Shown one piece after another: positions 43,707-55,938 of a DNA stretch of 64,000 nt (positions are counted from its first letter, which is position 1; the number at the start of each line of letters is the position of its first letter). The notes under the pieces were generated by a model. The model was not told the origin of the DNA, ran no database searches, and saw only the letters and a list, made by a program, of their open reading frames with translations. The position numbers and the translations under genes were made by a program. This DNA comes from Lenzites betulinus (Eukaryota > Basidiomycota > Agaricomycetes > Polyporales > Polyporaceae). The stretch covers positions 1-64,000 of the forward strand of contig JABYQU010000042.1 of assembly GCA_022264855.1 (NCBI GenBank). Reading direction: 5' to 3'.

Positions 43707-45800
43707 GGTGGAGAGCCTTTCTCTGAAAAACCCTGTGAGTCCGTTAGAACATGTGGTAGGTTTTTCTAGCGCGCTATCCTATGGGAACAGATAACCTCCG
43801 GTGGTAGTCCGCTGCGTGTAGCCGGGTTCTAGTGCTTGCAGGAAGGTGTTCATGCCGCCACATTTCTCGCTAGGAGGTCGTCTGCTAACAGCACCCATCA
43901 CAGGCGGTTTCTACCTAGGTCATGGTACGATTTCAACCACATCACATCATCAATGGCTGCATTTCGGGACGCGAGGTCAAGCAGACCGAGGCCACCCTGT
44001 CGCGTCCGCGTCCTCTACCGATTACGAGGAGTTAGCTGCTCGAGTTCTTTTCGTCTCTCTCCGTACAGAAGAATCTCTTGCGCGCTGAAGCTGACGTAGG
44101 TCAGGACGCACCGCTACACGTCAAGCCTATTTACAGGCATTCCATCGCTCATGGGCGAGCATCGCGGGACGTCTAAGCTGAGACGAGACGCGTTTCTAGA
44201 TCGCGTCAATTTACTGAGCGGCGGGTGTGCATACGCCCGGGGCGCACGTTCCTGTGGACTCACAAGCAAACGAGGTCAGATTATATATCACGCGTGCGCC
44301 GAAGACCCGAACGGATGTCTTCCAAATGGCTTCACTCCTTACTCACTTCCACTTTACCAGCTTGCCGCGAAGCTCGTCTTCGCGCACAAGCGGGTCGAGA
44401 TCGATTGTGCGCTGCTGCCGGCCAAATTCACGGCTTCGCGACTTGCTTTCGGCGCGTTCTACGCGACGCGACGTCGTACGCAGCAGCGCCTGGAACGCGC
44501 AGGGTGCGATTGGAGCGGGACGCAGGGCGGGATCTGCGGCGCGGGCCGATCGTGTTTCGACGACGCTGCACTTGCGATCACTGCAGATCTATCAGCGCCG
44601 CCCCGGGCTTCGACGTCGACCTTGAACTCACAGCTGTGCCATCGACTCCTCCGAGTGCGCCCGTGTGATTCCAGATCCATGTCGGACGTTGAGCGCTGTC
44701 ATACAGTCATTCCATGGGTCCATGAGGGTGTTCGAGTTCGACGTACCGCGAGGATGCTTCAGAACTTTACTTTTGGGCGTGCTTCGTACGCGTCATCGTC
44801 TGCGGTAGTTCGTCATACTTATCTCATGGGGCTGTAGTTGGCGCGGCCGACTTAGGGGGCTAGCAATGGACCTACGGATGTGGGGGAGTGAGAGTAAGAG
44901 CAATGATTGATTATGGGCCCCAGGAAATCCTCCGGAAACCCCCGGCCGTCAAGCTTCTCCTCTGAACTCCTCTGAAAGCCAAAACAAAGTTCCAGGACCG
45001 AGTTTCCTCCAATACCGATACTGTCACCAGCTGCACAGTAAAACCCACACGGCCGGAACCACGGCCTCCTTAGAACGTACCATGCATGCATCGACATATG
45101 TCGTAACGCGCCCATCGTACCGTACCGCCCTCGCCGACCCAGGTCCCAGCCACCGCCCGGGTCCACGGCACCCCCGCCCCCGCGCCCGGCATGCCGACAG
45201 CGCCGTGCGGATCCCTTGCAGAAGCTTCCCGCATACAGCAGGTCTGCGGTCTGCGAAGTCCGTTTGCGGCGCGAAGACCGACCCCCTCCTCCCGCCTCCG
45301 TTCTCGGCGCTTGAGCGCTTGAGCCTCCAGCGGCTCTGAATTCGTCCTCGCGGGGTTCTCCCTCGCCCTCGCGTCGATCCCTCCTGCGACGTCCTTCGAC
45401 TTCGCGTTCTCGGGGCGATTTATCGACCGCTCCCGCGCGGGCGAGTGCGCCTGGCCACGCAGTCTCCAGCGCCCGTCCAGAGACCCTGAGCTGGGGGTTC
45501 TGGAAGAACACAACGCAGCTGCAGAAGACGTCGAAAATTTGAATGAGAAGAGCAAGCGCCCGCTCGAGCTTAATTAAATACCAGGTACTCGATCCCATCC
45601 TTGCTCTCTCCCTCGCCCATGCTGCCGCCTGCGCCTGCGCCCGCTGCCTCCGACGTCGACGCCCTCCGCACGCTGCCCGCCCTTGCGCTGCATCGCCCGT
45701 GATGATAGTCACAGGCTATATTCTGGCTCGAGTACGTACACACTACAACGATCTAACCTCGCGAGGCCAAGTACTCGTCACAGCCACCTGCTCGCTAAAG
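43707..45800. other. Duplicated stretch without recognisable gene (copy A)
   Basis: Contains overlapping open frames on both strands (for example 44151-44837 plus and 44852-45712 minus) with no family motif and no consistent splice model. Repeated at 57223-59316. Confidence 0.4.
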
Positions 45801-45836
45801 CCGCGCAAGCCGCGCAAGCCGCGCAAGCCGCGCAAG
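45801..45836. repeat. (CCGCGCAAG)4 minisatellite (copy A)
   Basis: Four perfect 9-bp units; in one frame it reads as an AAQ repeat. Identical copy at 59317-59352. Confidence 0.85.
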
Positions 45837-47639
45837 CCGTCCCCCCCTTGCTTCGCCTTCCTCGTCTCCTCGCAGACGACCCCACTCGCCATGCCGCCAT
45901 CGACGCGAGCCAAGCTCCCTTGAGCGCACTCACCTGCCTGCTAGTCGTCCGCCGCGACCCCGCTTGCTCGCTCGCCGCGCCGTCGTCGACAACCGCCGCG
46001 GCCTCACCTGCTGCACAACACATCAGGTACGTCCTTCTTCGCAGACCTCGTATCTACGCACCGTACGCACCGCAATCAATCGCTTCCAGTCGAACGTCAG
46101 ACCGGCGATGCGCCCTTGCCATGCGACCAGGTGCGTGCCGCGTGCCAGTGCGTGCCAGAGGACGTGTGCGAGGGCCACAGCGGACTAGAGTCGAAAGCGG
46201 GGAGGGGATGGCCCCATCTTGCACCCCAGCGCACCTGCTTATAAACCATTCCCTCGGGTGGCCGCCCGCGCCACATCTCAGACATGCGAGTGCGACGAAC
46301 GCGCACGGGCCAGCCGCGGAATCCCGCTGTGCCCCGTGATGGACCCTCACCGCCGGTGAACTGGGTTCGAGGACAACGCCGAGGCTGGCGCGTCTGCCGA
46401 TATTGCGGCGAAACATCCTCTGCGGCCGCCGTCCTGCACCCCTCGTTGCCACAACAGCAGCATGCGGGCGCCGTCACGCAGAGCACGGCGGAGCATATGC
46501 TCGTCCTCCGAACGAATGGGTGACGGCCTCGCGCAGCACGCCAACGCTAGCCGCAAGGAGGTACGGCGCGCGGGCAAACGGCCGACAGTGAAACATGCAC
46601 CCACACTCGCATTTGACATCGGACAGACCCTTTTGCCAGGTGGAACGGGGAGTGCCGTTTTCGGCGACGTGGTACGACTTTGCATGTGAGCAACGCAACA
46701 GCACAGGCAACGTCGGGGCCCGCCTACCGACGCCCGACGCCCGACGCTGTCCTCGCCGTGAGAGATGCGCTACCCGTGCGCGAGTGGACATTCTACGGGG
46801 CGCCGTGCGCTCGCATGGGGACATGTAATCAAATCCGCAGACTGTGCCCTCGGGCAGCGACGTCTCTCTTTCGTTGTGCGCGTGTCCTTTGAGAATGGCC
46901 GATGCTAATCAAGTGAGTGTGCAGAGTGCCCGGTGCGGCGACGGCTAGCAGGCCCACCCGTCACCCCTTCTCCAGCATCGTTTCTCGCCCGCAAGCGCAC
47001 CGTCGATGTACACGTCTCCATGGGCCAATACAGTACTTTGCACGAGCGCATGAACCGACTGCGCGCCATGCGCGACGGCGCACTCGATCCCCAACGTCCG
47101 CGATCTGCAGCAACCTCGGACGGTGCTCGTGGACGCTCGCCCGGCGGGCTCGACCCCTCTTCGACGTCTTCCCAATCGATGGCACACTCGGACTCGACGG
47201 CAGCTCGCCCCGAACGCGCGCAAGCTCGCGCTGCCCCGGCCTGTCCCCTGCTGCTCCGACAAAGCATCGCCTGGGTGCCTAGACAGAACACCCCACCCCT
47301 CGCTGGCCGCACGTCTGGACGCCGCGAGACTGCGTAGGTCTCTTTATACACACAAGGGGTACGCACATGCGCGACGCGCGCCCGATCCGAACCACACTCA
47401 CTTCGCCAGCGCAGGTTTGCATGAACTTGTCAATGCCCACCGGTGATCGCCCGCCCCGCGTCCCCCAGGGCGTGCGTGCCCGCGCAAACTCGCGCGTCAG
47501 CTCGTACGAGTAGATCAGCCAACCCGGAGCGATTCGCGTGCACGCAGCACAAGTTGTGCGCCCTGCGCGAGGCTGAGTGCTCATGCACAACCCGGGACAA
47601 ACGCGAACGCGCGTCCCGCGCCGCCCTCGCCCCCGACGG
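45837..47639. other. GC-rich duplicated stretch without recognisable gene (copy A)
   Basis: Numerous short overlapping ORFs on both strands, as expected in GC-rich non-coding DNA. Copy B differs by two extra G around 60317 and 60339, which change the open frames. Confidence 0.4.
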
Positions 47640-49770
47640 CAGCGACACTCCGTGAGCCTCTTGGCCCAGTAGTAACGTACGCGCGTGCGCAATTTCAGCC
47701 CGACGCAACGACATCTGAAATCAGCAAGTCCGTGCAACTTCCTTCCCTGCCTGCACGGAGAAATCGGCACGTCGCGCACCGGCCCCGCTCCCGGGCTCCG
47801 CGCAACCTCGTATGTGCTCTCGCGTGAACATACACACTGCGCTCACGCAGTTTCGCGACGATCCGCGCAGTTCTCAAACCCGCCCACTTCGCGCGATTTC
47901 GCTCGTTTACGCAGATGTGCAGACAGATTCGCGCATGCCGTGGCGCCCGCGCGTGCGCTCCGAGCGCAAACTGGTACGTCGCCTCCTCCATACATACGCA
48001 TCGTGCTCACCGAGTTTCGCAGCGATCCGAACAGTTCTCAAAACCGTCCATTTCGCTCGATTTCATCGGATTTCTAGGATGTACACAAAGACTCGCTCGC
48101 CCCATGGCGCCCACGCAACCACTCCTCGCGCAACTTCGTACGTCGTTTTGTGTATGTACACGCTCCATGCTCACCGAGTTTCGCAGCAGGCCGAGCAGTT
48201 CTCAAAATCGACAATGGCGCTCAAATTCATGCAACTTTGGGAATGTGCGACTTTAATCGCGCGCCCCGGGACGCCTGCTCACCCAGTCCCCGCGCAACTT
48301 CGTACGTCATCTCGCACTTACTAACGCAATGTGCTCACCGAGTTTCACAGCAGTACGAGCCAATCTCAAATTCGACGACTTTACGCGATTTCATTCCATT
48401 TCCAGGGATGTACACAAAGACTCGCTCGCCCCGTGGCGACCGCGCGTGCGGCCCTCGCGCAACTTGGTACGTAGTCTCGTGTACTCACACGCGTTGTGCT
48501 CACGCAGTTTCGCGGCGATCTGAGCAGAACTCAAAATCGCCCATGATGCTCAATTCCTTTGGATTTCGGGGATTCGCGAATGCAATCGCTCACCCCGTGA
48601 TGCCCGTTCGTCCATTCCCCGCGCAAATTCGTACGTCGCTTCTTCCATACATACGCGTCATGCTCACCAAATTTAGCGATGATACGAACAGTTCTCAAAA
48701 CTGTCAATTTCACTCGCTTTCATTGGCTTTCATTGGATTTCCAGGGATGTACAGATACATTCGCTCGCCCCATGGCGACCGTGCATTCGCTCCTCGCGCA
48801 AATCGGTATGTCGGTTCGTCTGTGCACACGCGTCGTGCTCACGCAGTTTCGCAGCGATACGTGTAGTTCTCAAATTCGACAATCACGCTCGAGTTCACTC
48901 AATTCCCGGGAATGTGCGAATATAATCGCTCGCCCCGGGACGCCCGTTCGTCCAATCTCCGCGCAACTTGGTACGTGGCTTTCTCCATACATATGCGACA
49001 TGCTCACCGAGTTTCACGGTGATGTGCGCAGAACTCAAAATTCGTCGATTTCTAGCTTAACTTTGAGTGAGTGCACAGGAAATCGCCCGCCGCGCGGCCC
49101 CCGTTCGTCCGATCTCCGCACAACTTGGTACGTCGTTTCGTCTCCACAGACGCGTCGTGCTCACGAAATCTCGCGGCGATACGCGCAGAATTCAAAACCG
49201 ACCCTTTTGCTCGCGATCTCATCGGTGCCGAACGGGAATATGCTCGTCCCGCGCCGCCCGTGCATGCGATCTTCGCGCAGACTGGTACGTCGCTCCATAT
49301 CTATAAGCGTCACATGCTCACGAGGTTTCAGGGAAATATCAGGGAAATCAAGCGACCGCGGCCCTGCTCAACTTCTCACCGGGCACGGGAAGAGCATCGC
49401 CCGTATTTCATCGCTCGCCTGTCTCCGCCATGCGCAACTTGGCACGCCGCATCGTATACATTGTCCGTACGTCCTCCAGAAGTACCAGGGCGACGCGCGC
49501 AAATCGCAAACCGCGGCAGCCGTGCCCGATGGCATGACATGGACCTGGGAAGATGTTCACCTGCCCTGCAACGCTGCGGCGTCGCGGGTCCGCACAAATC
49601 TGTACGTTGTCTCACACGTATAGACGGCGCGCGCTCACCAAGTTTCAGCCCGACGCGCGCCGAAACGAGCTCGGCAGATGTGTGCTAGCCCATGCGGCCA
49701 TCCCGGAGGATCGCCTATTCCGTCACGCCGCCGCCGCCCCTTGTCGCCCCGCGGAGTACGTTCGAGTGCG
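47640..49770. repeat. Tandem array of diverged ~160-bp repeats (copy A)
   Basis: A motif CGCAA(A/C)TT(C/G)GTACGTCG recurs near 47811, 47968, 48130, 48292, 48459, 48620, 48797, 48961, 49118, 49276, 49432 and 49592, a spacing of 156-177 bp. About 35-40 bp after each comes TGCTCACCGAGTTTCGCAGC or a variant, then CAGTTCTCAAAATCG, then GATTTCATTGGATTTCCAGG, then CTCGCTCGCCCC(A/G)TGGCG. At least twelve units are recognisable; the outer ones are most diverged. No gene is supported inside. Confidence 0.85.
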
Positions 49771-51089
49771 CGCCGCGCTAGCTCGTCTTTGCCGACACTC
49801 AGTGCGAATCGGGCGGAAACTAATGGTACCATTTGCAGCGACCCGCGGGGGCACATCCATGGCCGACCGTGTATTGTCCCGCGGCCAAGCTCGAAAAACA
49901 TATTCTGGAGGGTGTCCCGCGCTGCCCTCGCAGCATACAATTCGCGCTGAGCCAATACAGACTACGGGGCAAGATCGCGGCCGGTACCACAGAAGAGGCG
50001 ACCTCCGCCTGGCCCGAGCTTTCCCTGAGTCCCCACTGGCAGATGCACGCCGCAGCCCTTCTGCGGGTCTCCACAGTCTAGTAAAGGCATGCGTACCTGG
50101 GCGCATGCATCCTGACGCCATTTCAAAATGTGGCGAGGAACCTGGTGTGCCATCAATTAAAGTCAGTCCAACATGTCGGTGGCCGATCCACCCTCTGCGC
50201 TGCGCCGCGCCGCGCCTTGAATCAAATTACACCACGTCCGACACGAGCGTGCATGCACTCCCATGTATCTACGCAGCGGCCGCCGTGCAAAGTAGCGAGA
50301 GACCGGCAGAGCTTGCCGTCCGACTCGGACGTCTTTTCGCGGAATAGTAAGTGTCCAGGCGTGCTGCTCGGCGCCCCGCGGCGCGCATCGTCAGAGCACC
50401 CTCGCCTCATGATAGATTAGGGCGTCGGCTGTTTAGGCCACCCTCTGCATGTGCGGCACCGCCTTCTGAGACTTACGGCGGTGTCCGCGGTGGACTCGCA
50501 AGGCTTGGTCTGCCTGATGCTTCCTCAACATCTTAGATACTATGGTCTACAGTATAGCCCTGAGCCCAGCCGTTGCATGAGTGTAGTAGCATCTCCTCAC
50601 GGTAGGTACATACAATTGTAAGCCGCCTCTGCTGTTGTGTCAGCGTTGCTGGACTGCTGCCATGCTAGAGGCGGCGACGGTGCATCATAATGTGTTTGCG
50701 CGCTCATGTAGTACATACAACACAAGCGCGTGCACATTGCCGGTACTACGCTACCCTGACACAGATCCGCTCACAGCGCAGTCGGCGGTACCGGTAGTAT
50801 TGTTCTAACGCATGCACACTGCTAAGGACAGTGTTGGAGATCAGCACTAGACAGCAGGAAGAAAATGGTGTGAGACATACCCTGACATACCGCCGACCAA
50901 CACACGAATGTCATGTGAGATACGGTGACAAATGAGTGTCGCGTACCTGTATGGCAGCTGGGGCGGCGGGCGGCGCCGCATCCGATTCAGGGTGCCGCGG
51001 CGGGCATGTCCCGTTGAGGTGTGCACACGGCGGAGGTCTGCGTAAATATAGTGTTAGCACACCGGCCATTCCCCCGCGCTCGTGTCAGC
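49771..51089. other. No recognisable gene; end of visible copy A similarity
   Basis: Up to 50524 this is shared with copy B; beyond that copy B is outside the window. A possible upstream exon of the next gene could lie around 50940-51080 but is not supported. Confidence 0.4.
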
Positions 51090-52033
51090 ATGCTCCCTCG
51101 ACTCACGTTTATCCCATTCACCGCCGACGCAGACGATGGCGAGAAGGGGCCGGCGCTGGGCTCGGAACGCGACAGCATGCGTTCAGAGGCCCGGACGCTG
51201 TTCAACGAGGCGATCTGTAAGTCACTCGTGCGCTGCGCAGATAACAGAACGGAAGCTCACCCACGCCATCAGTCGAAGCTTCCGGCGGAAGGCAAAGGTT
51301 CATGCGGTGGTGCGCAGATGGCTACGCCAGATACATCGTCATCAAGTGCGGTCTGAAGCTCGTAGGATGGCCAGAGGACGTACCGTTTCGGGACCTGAGC
51401 CAGGGTGGGGTGGGGGTCGAGCTGCTCCGCGAGCTGCTGCGCCGGTGGCGTTTGAAGGAGGGCGATGCGGCGCGGCTGCGTTTCGAGCCTGCAACAGCGG
51501 AGGACCGCGCAATCGCGGAACGGGACCCTGCGAGCGCGATTCCGAATGGCGCAACGCTGGGCATCACAGGGCAGTCAAAGCCCACGGGATCACGCGCGCC
51601 GCCGCTGGTCGTGAAGGCACTCGTCCAGCACCCTCTCACACTCGACGTCGTCGGCATCGCCCGCACTTCGACGAAGCGCCGCGAGAGGGCGGGGAGCGCG
51701 ACAGACGAGCGGAAGCCTCGGCAGCAGGAGCAGCGGAACGACTTTGGGAGGCGCCGACTGCCGCTGATGCACCCGGAGTTGAACCGACCGCCGCGGCGGG
51801 GATTGACGAGCCTCCGGAGCGTGATCGCGGGGCGCGAAGGGGTGGAGGCGGACGCGGAGGGGCGGCCGGCGAAGCATGCGCGCGAGGACTGCGCCGTCGA
51901 CGATCGCCTAGAAGAGTTCTCGGAGTACGAGACGGAGGAGGACGCGATCAGCGCGTATTCGGAGTGTGAGCAGCACGGCGAGGAGGAGATTGATGAGATC
52001 GAGTCGGACTGGCCCGAGGAGGCGGAGGACTGA
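51090..52033 (+). CDS. Hypothetical acidic basidiomycete protein
   Basis: Exons 51090-51216 and 51273-52033 (56-bp intron, GTAAGT...CCATCAG) give 295 residues. The splice joins ARTLFNEAI to FEASGGRQRFMRWCADGYAR and continues IVIKCGLKLVGWPEDVPFRD, then a Leu/Arg-rich helix (VELLRELLRRWRLKEGD). The second half is low-complexity and increasingly acidic (EEFSEYETEEDAISAYSECE, EEEIDEIESDWPEEAED). The first half looks like a conserved Agaricomycete domain of unknown function; I cannot name it. The true start could be further upstream. It is the only gene I support between the two P450 copies. Confidence 0.55.
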
Positions 52034-53594
52034 GGCTGTGTTCCGAGACTAGTTAGCAATTTGAGATGGTTGCGGGCGTTGCAAGAACAGGGCGTCAGTC
52101 AATCGGGAGGTGGGTGGTGGTGGCGGTCCAAGGAGTGGGCGGGCGGGTTTACCATTTGCGGCGGCCTGCTCAAGATTGCATCGAGATTGCCTGCGCGGCG
52201 CGCGCCCTGAGGAACGGTGTGTCAGGGTCGCGAGCGGGATTCGGACGGGTTTACTACTTAAGTTGAGTACGCCGGCGGGCGGTCCACCCTTCCGCCCGCT
52301 GCTATCCCCTCCTCTCGCGCGCCTTTCTCTCCGCACTCCTCCCTGATGCAATTCGACTCGGGCGACTCACCTGGGGCGTCGCACCAATGAGCCGTGCAAG
52401 CTCTGCCGCGTCACGCACGAGGTATGTCCATTATATTAGCATGTCGGGGGCGTGCGCAGTTGAGCGCAGCGGCGGAGGGTGGGATGGTCGCCGTCTTGCC
52501 GCGGGTGGCTGGGCGCGACGCCGGACGGCGCCGCGGCAGTCGGGAGGCTCGCTGTCCAAGGTGGGATCGGGCGCTGGACGGCCATGGCGGGTGGAAGCCG
52601 GGAGCGCCGCGCCGCGGCAGTGCCCCGGTGCGTCTATCGTACTCAATACGTGGCGCAGCGGGGCGGTCTGCGGAACAGGGGGCATGCGGGAGCGATGCGC
52701 ATGCCGCGGCCGCCGTCCCAGGGACCCCGCACGCGCTGGGGCAGAATCCGCGCGCCCGCCGCCGCGCGGGGGCGACTTGGAAGGTGTGCATGCCCCGTGT
52801 TACAGGTGGTGTCGCAGGCGCGGCGTTGCACGTGGGCGGGGTGTTGTGCGCGACGGGCGTGGTCGGGGAGTACGACGGGGCGCGGCCACTCTTGGTATGC
52901 GGCATGGCCATGCGCAACGTCGAGCGAATCAGCGCGGAGCGCGTGGCGTGCGAGAATGGGGTGCAGGCAGGATGCGAGACGCAGTGCCGCGGCGGCCGTC
53001 CAGAACCCTTGCGCGCACCAAGACGGCATCCGCGCGCACGCCGCTGCGCAGGGACGACTTGGAAGGTGCGCGCGCCGCGGCGTAGTGGGCGGAGGGCTCT
53101 GCGCGCGCGGGCGTGGGCTGGCGGTACGACAGAGCGTCGCGCCGCGGCACTGTGTTGGTCTATACGGCATAACCACGCGCGGCGGGCGGGCGGCGTCGCG
53201 CGGGCGGGCGTGGAGGTCGTGTCGAGCGAGAGTGGGTGCGCACGGGACACGAGTCGCAGCGCTGCAGCGTTGAGGGGTGCGCAAGGCTGGCGCGGCGGCG
53301 TGCGGTGCATCAATATTGGCATCCGGGGAAGCAACTGACTTGCGCGCGGTGGCGTTGCAGCCGCGGAAAGAGGCTGGCGAGTGCGGCGCGGGAGGGCACA
53401 CAGCGGGAGGGGGGTGCGTGCTCGGGCACGGCAAAGACGGGTATTCGCACTAGATAGCCTTGGCTATGTACACACTCGAAGGAGTAGAACAGGACGTACC
53501 TACCGCCGAGTCCACGCGGGGCTGTCTCTGCCCACAGCGCGACTTTGTATAAGTGCCCACGGGAGACCTACCACCCAAGCCCCGAGGCAGACCT
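52034..53594. repeat. GC-rich tract with degenerate internal repeats
   Basis: About 52390-53340 is extremely GC-rich and open on both strands (over 300 codons each way), a base-composition effect. Internal similarity is visible: GCGGCCGTCC...GGGACGACTTGGAAGGTG-type segments near 52700-52790 and 52990-53070, and GCCGCGCCGCGGCA(G/C)TG near 52607 and 53133. No gene supported. Confidence 0.5.
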
Positions 53595-53725
53595 ACTGCC
53601 TGTACAAGTGACAGGGCAGAACTACTGTCCAAGCACGCCCACGGCAGAACTACTACCTGTACAAGTGTACTACCTGTACAAGTGTACTACCTGTACAAGT
53701 GACAGGGCAGAACTACTGCCTATGC
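53595..53725. repeat. 17-bp minisatellite next to the duplication joint
   Basis: Three perfect units of TACTACCTGTACAAGTG at 53651-53667, 53668-53684 and 53685-53701, flanked on both sides by GTGACAGGGCAGAACTACTG. It lies 130 bp left of the start of copy B. Confidence 0.85.
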
Positions 53726-53861
53726 AAGTGACAGAGTCCGTTGCTCTCGACGCGGCGTTTTCTGTGCTCGACCGCGGCCCGTCGGTGCGCCGGCCCACAC
53801 CGCAGATCGCACCTCGCGCCGCCACCCTCCGTGTAGAGGATCACTCACAGAGCGCGCGAGC

Positions 53862-55938
53862 TCACGCGCTCCTCTTCTCACCCATCGCGTCCAGCAGCGC
53901 CTTCGCCTTCGCCGACCGAGGCGTAATATCACACGCGAACGGCGGCGGGGTGACGACCGCGCCGGTCACATACTCCGTCGAGGGCTCGACGGGCCGCCCG
54001 TGCGCGTCCACGGGCTTCGCGATCCGGAACGCCGCGAGGGACATCGCGATCGTCAGCCAGACCGACGCTTCTGCGAGGTGCATCCCGGGGCAGATGCTGC
54101 GCGGCGCGAAAGGGGGCGGTCAGCGTGGTTAGCACGAAGGCGGCGCGAGGGGGTGGCGACGCACCGACGGCCGAATCCGAAGGCGACACCGCGCGGGTCG
54201 GCCTGCGGCTCCTTGCCGGGCGCGGGCATGAACCGGTCGGGGTTGAAGGCCATCGGGTCTGGGTACGTGTGTGGGTCGTGCAGGATCTGCCTGTGTGGGG
54301 ACATGTAGGGCGTCGGTGCAAGCTCGGGATGCGGCGGGGACAGCGACTTGTAGCACGTACCACAAGTTTGCGAGGACGTAGCTGCCCTTCGGGATGAAGT
54401 AGCCCTCATGGACGTCGTCCTCGGTCGAAAGATGGGGCCCGCCTGGCGAGGCGCATGGTCAGCAAGGGCTCGCCGGGACAAGGAGACACACCAAGCGCAG
54501 CCTGGAAGCCGCGCGCACGCACCGATGGGAGTGACGATGTACCAGCGGAGGACTTCCAGAAATATCGCATGGACGTAGGGCAGGTTCTCGTGGTCGTCGG
54601 AGGTGGGGAAGCGATCCGTGCCCACTACGGCGTCGATCTCCGCCTGGGCCTTCTCCTGCACCTCGGGGTGGAGGGTCATGCAGAGGAAGAACGTGTTGAG
54701 CGTGGACACACTCTGCGCTCCCGCGTTCAGTACTCGCCGTTCGCCGTGCGAGCGCAAGTGCGGGACTGACCGTCTCGGCGCCTCCGGTGTACACGGACGT
54801 CGCTGTGTATTTGACGATATCCTCGCGCTCGGGAGAAATGTCGCTAGTCAAATTTGCAGAGGTGAAGTTCGGGATGTCTGTGCCGGCAGCCTGGGGTCGA
54901 GCATCTCTGTCAGACTGGTATGCTCTGATGACACAACCTGAGGCCCCACCATGCGCTGCTTGACGAAATCGAACGGCCTGTCGCACATCTCGTCAGCTGT
55001 CTTGCGCCACTCGGCGGCGACCTTTTTGACACCGGCGCCAGGGAACCACGCCGGGAGGCGGAGGACTGTGCAGTGCGAAGGCATGAGCGGCGGGCGCGCT
55101 GATGTGGATGACCCTGACTGAACGCTCACGCACGCGCGGGGAGCAAGTTGGCCATGTAGGCGGCGGGCATTGTGGACTTGGCGAACTGCTCTATCGACGT
55201 GTTCACGAGCGTCGCCAAAGGGTCATTTTCGGGCTGTACTTCGTACCCGTAGGTCATCATGAGCATGAGCGCAGCAGCAGACCTGTTGCATCGCAGCGTG
55301 TGTCAGTGCACGTAGAAGAGTAGAAGGAAGAAGCAGCGCATGCTTACCACTGCACGTCCTTGATGCGCTTCGAGGGGTCCTTGTACAGCCTGCCAATCAA
55401 AGTCCGAGCTTGACTCTCGACGAGGGGCTGGAAGCGCTCCACGTGCTTCTTGCTCCCGATGAACTGGAAGAAGAGGCGGCGGTACTCGCGGAACTTGCTA
55501 CCGTAGGGAACTAAGACGAGCACCCGGTTCCAGCCCACCAGCTCGCCGCCCACCGGTATGGCGGGGCGGCTGGAGTAGATCGCGCTCTTCTTCTCGAGCA
55601 ACTCGATCGCGCGCTTCTTTGAGTTGAGGACCACGTAAGTCTGGCCGAAGACGGTTACGGACATGATGTCCCCTGTGTATGGGAGTGGCATGGTAAGCGT
55701 TAGACGTACTGTCCTGGACGCCTCGACTGATGCAGTAAAGCTCACCCCACTGTTGACCCCACTTGCCGAACGTCCGATACTCATGCGAGGTAGGCATGTC
55801 CAAGAGGTTCCCAATGAACGGATAGCCCTTCGGGCCGGGAGGGAGGGGGCCCCGTTTCTTCTTACCGAAGAAGCGGATCCAAATAAGGTACACCGCTAGA
55901 AAGGCCGCGACGCCTATGGTGGCCGGGGAGTAGTCCAT
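53862..55938 (-). CDS. Cytochrome P450 monooxygenase (P450-2, copy B)
   Basis: Same nine-exon structure as copy A, shifted by 13,515 bp: 55938-55746, 55672-55348, 55282-55134, 55065-54950, 54890-54771, 54712-54523, 54442-54361, 54290-54165, 54096-53862; 511 residues, all frames open. Differences from copy A are confined to three substitutions within about 35 bp of the last exon, two giving Thr for Ser (EYVTGAVVTPPP). The sequence after the stop codon is unrelated to copy A beyond 9 bp, so the two genes have different 3' UTRs. Confidence 0.9.

Larger units (their letters stand above)
40338..50524. repeat. Direct large duplication, copy A
   Basis: From CGCGCGAGCTC at 40338 the sequence matches copy B (starting 53853) for the rest of the window, at offset 13,515. 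Through the first 8.6 kb I found only three substitutions and three 1-nt homopolymer differences. The true right end cannot be seen because copy B runs off the window. Confidence 0.95.

Noticed and set aside
43707..44850. Non-LTR retrotransposon body to the right of the poly-T tract
   Set aside because: No reverse transcriptase, endonuclease or RNase H motif could be read on the minus strand; kept only as a possibility.
44852..45712. 286-codon minus-strand ORF (and its copy at 58368-59228)
   Set aside because: No domain, biased composition, overlapping ORFs on the other strand, and no splice or homology support.
48150..49623. Plus-strand ORFs within the ~160-bp repeat array
   Set aside because: They follow the repeat period, change frame from unit to unit and are broken at intervals; better explained as repeat sequence.
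52394..53338. Long open frames of over 300 codons on both strands
   Set aside because: Very high GC content removes stop codons in all frames; composition is Arg/Ala/Gly-rich in every frame and there is no motif.
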